Below, one piece after another: positions 1-5,218 of a DNA stretch of 10,704 nucleotides. The position numbers and the translations under genes were made by a program. Under the pieces are notes generated by a model. The model saw only the letters and a program-made list of their open reading frames with translations, ran no database searches and was not told the DNA's origin. Source of the stretch: Clostridia bacterium (GTDB lineage: Bacteria; Bacillota_E; RBS10-35; JAJYVN01); assembly GCA_027335545.1 (NCBI GenBank), contig DAHWHV010000537.1:1-10704 (forward strand), written 5' to 3'. Position 1 is the stretch's first letter. Every line of letters begins with the position of its first letter.

Positions 1-379
1 CCCCGCACGGCTCTGCCGCCCACCGGCCACCGGGGGGCGGGCGGGCCCGACCGGCGCCGGGCAGAGCGGGATGCGCGCACCCCACCGCCCACGGAGGCGC
101 CCGTTCCCGGGGGCGCACGCCTTGCAAGCCCCAGCGCGGAAGGTGCATCGTTAGGGGCCCGCGTCCTGCGGTGGGGCATTCGGGGCGACGGCGGGGATGC
201 GTCTGGACGGGGAGGGCACGCCCCGCTCCCCACAGGTGGGGGGCAGGACCGAGACGCCCCGGCTGGACCGGACCGGGACGTGCGTGACGAGGGCCGGCGC
301 CGCCGGGGAGGCGGCCGGCCAGCCCGGCCCCAGCAGAGGCCCCCCATGCAGAGACCCATGGAGGAGTGGACCCACGCAC
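1..379. other. Leading region without a convincing gene
   Basis: I see no supportable gene here. Open frames exist on both strands only because stop codons are rare at this base composition. The frame that leads into the next gene is open from position 197, but codons just before 380 (about 330-375) carry several A/T third positions (aga, cca, aga, agt, gga), unlike the coding part downstream, so this looks like leader rather than coding sequence. An inverted repeat, GCTCTGCC (10-17) and GGCAGAGC (60-67), flanks a very GC-rich interval and could be the end of a transcription unit lying to the left. No clear -35/-10 pair for the gene at 380 was found. Confidence 0.5.
10..67. repeat. Inverted repeat, possible terminator of an off-window gene
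   Basis: The arms GCTCTGCC (10-17) and GGCAGAGC (60-67) are perfect 8-bp complements separated by 42 nt. The separating stretch is itself rich in short G/C palindromes such as cgggcccg. No U-tract follows on either strand, so a rho-independent terminator is only a possibility. It may equally be chance at this GC content. Confidence 0.25.
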
Positions 380-991
380 GTGGATGCCGCCGACGGAGAG
401 GTCCGGGGACGCACCGCCGCACCCGCCGGCGGGGGGCCGGGCCCCGCCCCCGCCCCCGACGACACGCGCACCGTCGTGCGCATCGTCCTGCTGGCGGCCG
501 TGGCCGCCTTCGTCCTGGTCACGGGGATCACCCTGGCCGCCTCCCATGGCTTCCTGCCCGCGCAGGTCGTGCTGGGGACGGACCACATCCTGGTCTCGGA
601 CACCAACCCCGCCACGATCGCCCCGGGGGCGCAGCCCGTGTATGAAAGTTCCTGCGCATTCACGAGCACGCCCCCCGGTGCCCGTTGCGTCTTCGCCCTC
701 GGGGACGAACGGGGCAACCTGGTAGAGCAGGGCCTGTCGATCCCCGTGCCCAAGGCCTGGCTGCAGCGCCACCCGCACGCGACGACCGTGAACGACATGG
801 GGGTCATCGCGGCGCTGGTGCGCTCGCCCTATGCCCCCCCGGCGGGAAACGCGCTGGAGACGATGCACATCAGCGTCAACCCCAGCTACGCCAAGCTGCT
901 GGCCACCGTCGGGGTGAGCCCGCAACGGTTCCTGCGCTGGATCTACGGCCACGTCCCCCTGCGCTACCGACCCGCCTGGGTGGGGGGGTGA
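380..991 (+). CDS. Hypothetical single-pass membrane-anchored protein
   Basis: I do not recognise this protein. With a GTG start at 380 it is 203 residues. It has a short Gly/Pro/Ala-rich N-terminus (about 1-30), one strongly hydrophobic helix (about 32-54, VVRIVLLAAVAAFVLV) and an extracytoplasmic-looking domain of about 150 residues. Two cysteines (92 and 103) lie 11 residues apart and could form a disulfide. The C-terminal part has an aromatic and basic stretch (RFLRWIYG, then LRYRPAW). An N-in topology is inferred from the arginines before the helix. The start is uncertain: GTG 380 has GAGGAG 13 nt upstream, which is rather far; GTG 284 and ATG 197 are in-frame alternatives, but A/T third positions just before 380 argue against them. 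The next gene is convergent, so this gene is transcribed alone or with genes to the left. Confidence 0.6.
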   Translation: MDAADGEVRGRTAAPAGGGPGPAPAPDDTRTVVRIVLLAAVAAFVLVTGITLAASHGFLPAQVVLGTDHILVSDTNPATIAPGAQPVYESSCAFTSTPPGARCVFALGDERGNLVEQGLSIPVPKAWLQRHPHATTVNDMGVIAALVRSPYAPPAGNALETMHISVNPSYAKLLATVGVSPQRFLRWIYGHVPLRYRPAWVGG

Positions 992-995
992 AGGC

Positions 996-1032
996 GTAGG
1001 GGGAGCGGTCGCGGCGGCGGCGCTCCCCCTAC
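996..1032. terminator. Bidirectional stem-loop between convergent genes
   Basis: GTAGGGGGAGCG (996-1007) and CGCTCCCCCTAC (1021-1032) form a perfect 12-bp stem with a 13-nt loop. It begins 5 nt after the TGA of the plus-strand gene, and it contains the TAG stop of the minus-strand ABC gene (1029-1031). No U-tract follows on either side, so it is not a textbook intrinsic terminator. Its placement between convergent genes and the perfect stem make a shared transcription end the simplest reading. Confidence 0.7.
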
Positions 1033-2969
1033 CCCGCCTCGACTTCCATGAAGCGGAACTGCGCCTTGAGTAGATCCGCGTACACCCCGTCGGCCGCGAG
1101 CAACTCGTCGTGCGTCCCGCGCTCGACGATCTCCCCGTGGTCGAAGACCAGGATCAGGTCGGCTTGGCGGATCGTGGAGAGCCGATGGGCCACCACGAAG
1201 GAGGTCCGCCCGCGGAGCAGCCGGTCCAGGGCGCGTTGGATCACCAACTCCGTGTGCGTGTCAATGCTGCTGGTCGCCTCGTCGAGGATCAGGATGCGCG
1301 GATCCGCCAACAGGGCGCGGGCGAAGGAGAGCAGTTGCCTCTGGCCGACGGAGAAGCGGCTGCCCCGCTCCTGGACCTCGGTGTCGTAGCCCTGCGGCAG
1401 CCGCTGGATGAAGTCGTGGGCGTCGACGGCCCGGGCCGCCTCCCGCACCTCGGCGTCCGTCGCCTCCAGCCGGCCGTAGCGCAGGTTGTCGCCGACGGTC
1501 CCCGAGAACAGAACCGTGTCCTGCAACACCACCCCGACCTGACGCCGCAGCGAGGCCAGGTCCACGGAGCGCACGTCGCGCCCGTCCACCAGGATGCGGC
1601 CCGCCTGGGGGTCGTAGAAGCGCGTGATCAGGTTGACCACCGAGGTCTTGCCGGCGCCCGTATGGCCCACCAGGGCGACCATCTGGCCGGGAGCGACCCG
1701 GAACGAGACGTCCCGCAGCGCCGGGCGCACCCCATCGTAGGAGAAGCGCACGCCCTCGAACTCCACGGCCCCGGCCACGGCGGGGAGGTCCGCCGCCGTG
1801 CCCGCGGAGGAGACCAGCGGCTGGAAGTCGAGGAACTGGAAGATGCGCTCCGAGGAGGCCATGGCCTGCAGGAGCGAATTGTAGAGCATCCCGAGTTGGG
1901 AGATGGGCGACCAGAACTGGGCCACGTACTGGACGAAGGCCACCAGCAGGCCCAGGGAAATCGCCCCGGCCCGGTACATCTCCGTGCCGTAGACGAAGAC
2001 GACCGCCGTGCCCACCGCGCCGGTGAAGGTCACCAGCGGGCTGAACAGGGAGGACCAGCGCTGGGCCACCTTCCAGGTGGTGTAGTACTCGTGGTTGATC
2101 TGGTAGAAGAAGCCGCGGTTCTCCCGCTCCCGCGTAAAGGCCTGCGTGACGCGGATGCCCTGGATCGCCTCGTTCAGGTGGGAGTTGATGCGGGTCAGGC
2201 GGCGCCGCACCACCTGCCAGCTGTAGCGGATGCGATAGCGCACCCCCGTGGAGATGACCATCAGGACGGGGATGACGGCGAAGCAGGCCAGGGCCAGGTC
2301 CCAGCGCAGCACCAGCATCACGACGACGATGCCGGCGAGCATGAAGGCATTGCTGAGCAGGCTGACGATCCCGTTGGTGAAGAGGTCTCCCAGGGAGTTG
2401 ACGTCGTTGGTCACCCGCACCAGGACGCTGCCGACCGAGCGGGAGTCGAAGAAGTTCAGCGACAGTCCCTGAATGTGCGCGTAGAGGTGGTGGCGGAGAT
2501 CCACCAGCACGTCCTGCCCCAGGCGCGTGGTGAGGCGCGTCTGGACCAGGCTGCAGGCCCAGTTGACCAGGTAGGAGGCCAGGTAGGCCAGGGCATAGAG
2601 GTCCAGGGCCTGGAGGCGGGCCCCCAGCGCTGGGTGGGTGCCGGGAGGGGGCACCATGGCGTTGATCGCCAGGCCGAGCAGCAACGGCCGGGCCAGTTGC
2701 ATCAGGGCGCCCAGGACCGTGAAGACGGTGGCGGCCACGGTGAGCCGGCGGTAGGGGCTGGCGTAGGCGAAGAGGCGCCGCACCTGCCCCATGTCGAAAG
2801 GCCGCTCGATCTCCTCGTCCTCCCGGTAACGGAAGCGGTCCGGCCCCGGAGGGGGCGGCGGCACCTCCCCCATCCCCCGCTCCAGGCGGGCCCCCAGGGT
2901 GGCCCAGAACCCCGACGCGGCGGACCCGGCGCCCGGCCCCTCGCCCGCCCCCCCGGCCTCAGTCGCCAA
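1029..2969 (-). CDS. ABC exporter half-transporter, catalytically consensus subunit (membrane domain + ATPase)
   Basis: This is the second subunit of a heterodimeric multidrug/lipid-type ABC exporter, similar in architecture to TM288, BmrD or LmrD. It is 646 residues: an acidic/proline-rich N-terminal extension (1-60), a six-helix exporter membrane domain (about 65-375) and a nucleotide-binding domain (about 400-640). Visible motifs are A-loop Tyr411, Walker A GHTGAGKTS (435-443), Q-loop Gln483, signature FSVGQ (539-543, deviating from LSGGQ), Walker B ILILDE with catalytic Glu564, and H-loop His595. The deviating signature and intact Glu are what is expected of the partner of a subunit with a degenerate Walker B, and that partner lies directly upstream with an 11-bp overlap. 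The start is TTG at 2969. An alternative is ATG at 2873 (residue 33), with GGAG 5 nt before it, which would remove the low-complexity leader. The substrate cannot be read from sequence. Confidence 0.95.
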   Translation of the reverse strand: MATEAGGAGEGPGAGSAASGFWATLGARLERGMGEVPPPPPGPDRFRYREDEEIERPFDMGQVRRLFAYASPYRRLTVAATVFTVLGALMQLARPLLLGLAINAMVPPPGTHPALGARLQALDLYALAYLASYLVNWACSLVQTRLTTRLGQDVLVDLRHHLYAHIQGLSLNFFDSRSVGSVLVRVTNDVNSLGDLFTNGIVSLLSNAFMLAGIVVVMLVLRWDLALACFAVIPVLMVISTGVRYRIRYSWQVVRRRLTRINSHLNEAIQGIRVTQAFTRERENRGFFYQINHEYYTTWKVAQRWSSLFSPLVTFTGAVGTAVVFVYGTEMYRAGAISLGLLVAFVQYVAQFWSPISQLGMLYNSLLQAMASSERIFQFLDFQPLVSSAGTAADLPAVAGAVEFEGVRFSYDGVRPALRDVSFRVAPGQMVALVGHTGAGKTSVVNLITRFYDPQAGRILVDGRDVRSVDLASLRRQVGVVLQDTVLFSGTVGDNLRYGRLEATDAEVREAARAVDAHDFIQRLPQGYDTEVQERGSRFSVGQRQLLSFARALLADPRILILDEATSSIDTHTELVIQRALDRLLRGRTSFVVAHRLSTIRQADLILVFDHGEIVERGTHDELLAADGVYADLLKAQFRFMEVEAG

Positions 2970-4743
2970 CGCCCTGCACCCCCCGCCCCATGCGCGTCCG
3001 CAGGATGTCGGCGTCCCGGAACTGGATGTCGTAGATCTCCCGGTACAGGCCTCCCTGCGCCAGGAGGGCCTCGTGCCGTCCCCGCTGCACGATGCGCCCG
3101 CGCTCCAGGACCAGGATCTCGTCGGCCCGACGCAGCGAACTGAGGCGGTGCGCGATGATCAGCGTCGTCCGCCCCCGCATCGCGGACTGCAGGGCCTCCT
3201 GGATCTCATACTCGGTCTCCAGGTCGACGCTCGAGGTGGCGTCGTCCAGGATGAGGACCCGCGGGTCGTAGAGCACGGCCCGGGCGATGGCGATGCGTTG
3301 CTTCTGCCCCCCGGAGAGCCCCATGCCCCGCTCGCCCACGACCGTCTCGTAGCCCTCCGCCAGCTCCGCGATGAAGCCGTCGGCCCGGGCCAACTGCGCC
3401 GCCCGCCGCACCGCGTCCGGCCCGACGTCCCGGCGACCGTAGCTGATGTTCTCGGAGATGCTGGCCGAAAAGAGGAATGTCTCGCCGAAGACGACGCCCA
3501 CCTGGCGCCGCAGGCTCTGGACGGTCCAGTCGCGCACGTCCCGCCCGTCCAGCAGCACGCGCCCCTGCTGGCATTCGTAGAAGCGCGGGATCAGCCCCAC
3601 CAGCGAGGTCTTCCCCGCACCGGTCGGCCCGAGCAGCGCGACCACGCGCCCCGGGGGCGCGTCCAGCGTGATGTCCCGCAGCGCCGGCTCGCCCCGGCCG
3701 CCGGGGTACTGGAGCGTGACCCCCTCCAGGCGCACATGGCCCCGCGCCTGCTCGGCGGTGAGTGCGACGGCCCCCGGGCGATCGCGCACGATGTCGGGCG
3801 TCTCCAAGATCTCCAGCAGGCGGAGCTCGGCGGCGCTGGACTGCGCGTAGAGGTTGACCAGGAAGCCCAGTTGCTGCGTGGGGCCGGTCAGGTAGCCGAG
3901 CAGCCCGAAGAAGGCCACCACGGCCCCCACGCTGACCCGGCCCTGGATCACCTGCGCCCCGCCGTACCAGAGTAGGACGACGGCCGAGAGGTTGCCCAGC
4001 AGCTGCATCAGGGGGATGTACGACGCCTGGTAGTTGCCGGCCACCACGTTGCGGCGGCCGTACTCCGTGTTGGTGGCGCGGAACTTCTCCAGTTCGAAGG
4101 GTTCGCGCGCGAAGGACTTCACCGCGCGAACCCCCATGATGTTCTCCTGGACCACGGTCTGCAGGCGCGACATGGCCTGCCGGATCTCCGTGTAGACGGG
4201 CCGCACCCGCTGGTCGAAGCGCACGACCACACCGCCCAGGAAGGGCAGGAAGACCAGGGTGAGCAGAGTCAGCCTCCAGTCCAGCGTGAACATGACCACC
4301 AAGCCGAAGCCCACGTTGAAGAGGAAGTTGCAGGCGCTGATCAGGCCCTGGCTCAGGTACATGCGCCAGGCCTCGACGTCGCCCGTCAGCCGCTGCATGA
4401 GATTGCCCGTGTGCTCGCGGTCGTAGTACTCGAAGCCGTGATACTGCAGCCGCGCATACAGGGCCTCGCGCAGACGGAAGGTCGCCTTCTGGCCGAACAG
4501 GCCGCTGTAGTACCCCTGGACGAAGTTGAGGACCGCGCCGACGGCGGCCAGGGCCAGTAGCGCCCCGACCAGCGGCCAGAGGACCGCCCAGTCCCGGCCC
4601 TTCAGGACCGTGTTGATGAGAGCCTTGGTGAGGTAGGGAACGACGAGGTTCGCCGCGGTCAGCAGGCCAAGCGCGACGACGGAGAGATAGAGCGTCCGGC
4701 GGTTGGGGACGCAAAAGGCGCGCAGTTTGCCGTACACGGACAT
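2959..4743 (-). CDS. ABC exporter half-transporter, degenerate-site subunit (membrane domain + ATPase)
   Basis: This is the first subunit of the heterodimeric exporter, similar in architecture to TM287, BmrC or LmrC. It is 594 residues, with a membrane domain at about 15-310 and an ATPase domain at about 336-580. Motifs are A-loop Tyr346, Walker A GPTGAGKTS (372-380), canonical signature LSGGQ (476-480), and Walker B VLILDD (496-501) with Asp501 where the catalytic Glu should be, followed by D-loop SSVD and H-loop His532. Family knowledge says that such a subunit forms the non-hydrolysing site with the partner's deviant signature. Oddly, the Q-loop glutamine is Gly420 (VVFGETFLFS), which is not needed for the usual degeneracy. 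The ATG start at 4743 has only a distant GAGGGG (13 nt). Its last 11 bp overlap the start of the partner gene, implying translational coupling. A candidate promoter lies about 110 bp upstream. Confidence 0.95.
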   Translation of the reverse strand: MSVYGKLRAFCVPNRRTLYLSVVALGLLTAANLVVPYLTKALINTVLKGRDWAVLWPLVGALLALAAVGAVLNFVQGYYSGLFGQKATFRLREALYARLQYHGFEYYDREHTGNLMQRLTGDVEAWRMYLSQGLISACNFLFNVGFGLVVMFTLDWRLTLLTLVFLPFLGGVVVRFDQRVRPVYTEIRQAMSRLQTVVQENIMGVRAVKSFAREPFELEKFRATNTEYGRRNVVAGNYQASYIPLMQLLGNLSAVVLLWYGGAQVIQGRVSVGAVVAFFGLLGYLTGPTQQLGFLVNLYAQSSAAELRLLEILETPDIVRDRPGAVALTAEQARGHVRLEGVTLQYPGGRGEPALRDITLDAPPGRVVALLGPTGAGKTSLVGLIPRFYECQQGRVLLDGRDVRDWTVQSLRRQVGVVFGETFLFSASISENISYGRRDVGPDAVRRAAQLARADGFIAELAEGYETVVGERGMGLSGGQKQRIAIARAVLYDPRVLILDDATSSVDLETEYEIQEALQSAMRGRTTLIIAHRLSSLRRADEILVLERGRIVQRGRHEALLAQGGLYREIYDIQFRDADILRTRMGRGVQGVGD

Positions 4744-4850
4744 CGTCGGGCGCCAGCCCCCTCAATGGATGTCCGAGCGGGCGTCCGGGCGCCCGCGGGC
4801 CGTCCGGCGCAGCCACCCGAGCCCCGCCCGCGCATCCCCGGGTCCCTGGC

Positions 4851-4859
4851 ATAGTAGCA
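4851..4859 (-). promoter_or_regulatory. Candidate extended -10 promoter for the ABC exporter genes
   Basis: On the minus strand the sequence reads TGCTACTAT, which fits the extended -10 pattern TGnTATAAT with TACTAT as the hexamer (4851-4856). It stands out as AT-rich within a roughly 75% GC region. No TTGACA-like -35 is present at 16-18 nt, which extended -10 promoters can tolerate. Transcription would start near 4844, giving a leader of about 100 nt before the ATG at 4743. Confidence 0.4.
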
Positions 4860-4893
4860 CGGGGGCCGGGGGTGCGCGCGCTCCATCCAGAGT

Positions 4894-4948
4894 TCGCACG
4901 CTCGGTGCGAGCCTCACGTCGGGCTCACGGGCTCGCCGTCAGGCTCGC
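4894..4948. repeat. Nested dyads upstream of the exporter promoter
   Basis: TCGCAC (4894-4899) and GTGCGA (4905-4910) form a perfect 6-bp stem with loop GCTCG. An overlapping second inverted repeat pairs GCGAGCCT (4907-4914) with AGGCTCGC (4941-4948) across 26 nt. The two are mutually exclusive where they overlap. They lie about 50-105 bp upstream of the inferred start of exporter transcription, a plausible place for a regulator to bind, but no regulator gene is nearby. A structured RNA end from the SLH-gene transcript is an alternative. Confidence 0.35.
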
Positions 4949-5218
4949 CCCCCGGGCGCTCCGCCGTGCCGTGCCCCACAAGCGTCGCCCGTAGCGCGGA
5001 CCCGGCCGGGGGGCTGCCCGCGGGCCCCCCGGCCAGGCATCCCCTGATCCCGGGGCACCGCCCGGGCTCGCGGCACGGCCGGCGACCGCACCGCCGCGGG
5101 GAACCGGACGGGACGAACGCCACCGGCGTCGGCGGGCCCACACCCGCCCGCCGCCTGGCTGCGGCGACACCGGGGCAGCCCCACGCGCACCGCGACGGCG
5201 CGCGCGGCCGCGTGCGCC

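Larger units (their letters stand above)
4744..5218. other. 475-bp intergenic region with dyads and a candidate promoter
   Basis: This region separates the SLH protein's stop from the exporter genes; both are on the minus strand. Short frames on both strands lack ribosome-binding sites and recognisable content, so I call no gene. The half near the exporter holds a candidate extended -10 element (4851-4859), a perfect hairpin (4894-4910) and an 8-bp inverted repeat (4907-4914 with 4941-4948). The half next to the SLH gene is a run of G/C with many short palindromes and could include its transcription end, but no single convincing terminator stands out. Confidence 0.6.

Noticed and set aside
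1110..3143. Long plus-strand open frame (677 codons) antisense to the ABC gene
   Set aside because: It is antisense to a gene with intact ABC motifs; its predicted product is His/Gln/Asp/Gly-rich with no recognisable domain. Long antisense frames are expected at very high GC because stop codons are rare.
4925..5190. Small minus-strand genes in the gap after the SLH gene
   Set aside because: Two short overlapping frames (81 and 83 codons) start at GTG without a ribosome-binding site, are Arg/Gly/Pro-rich and show no recognisable content.
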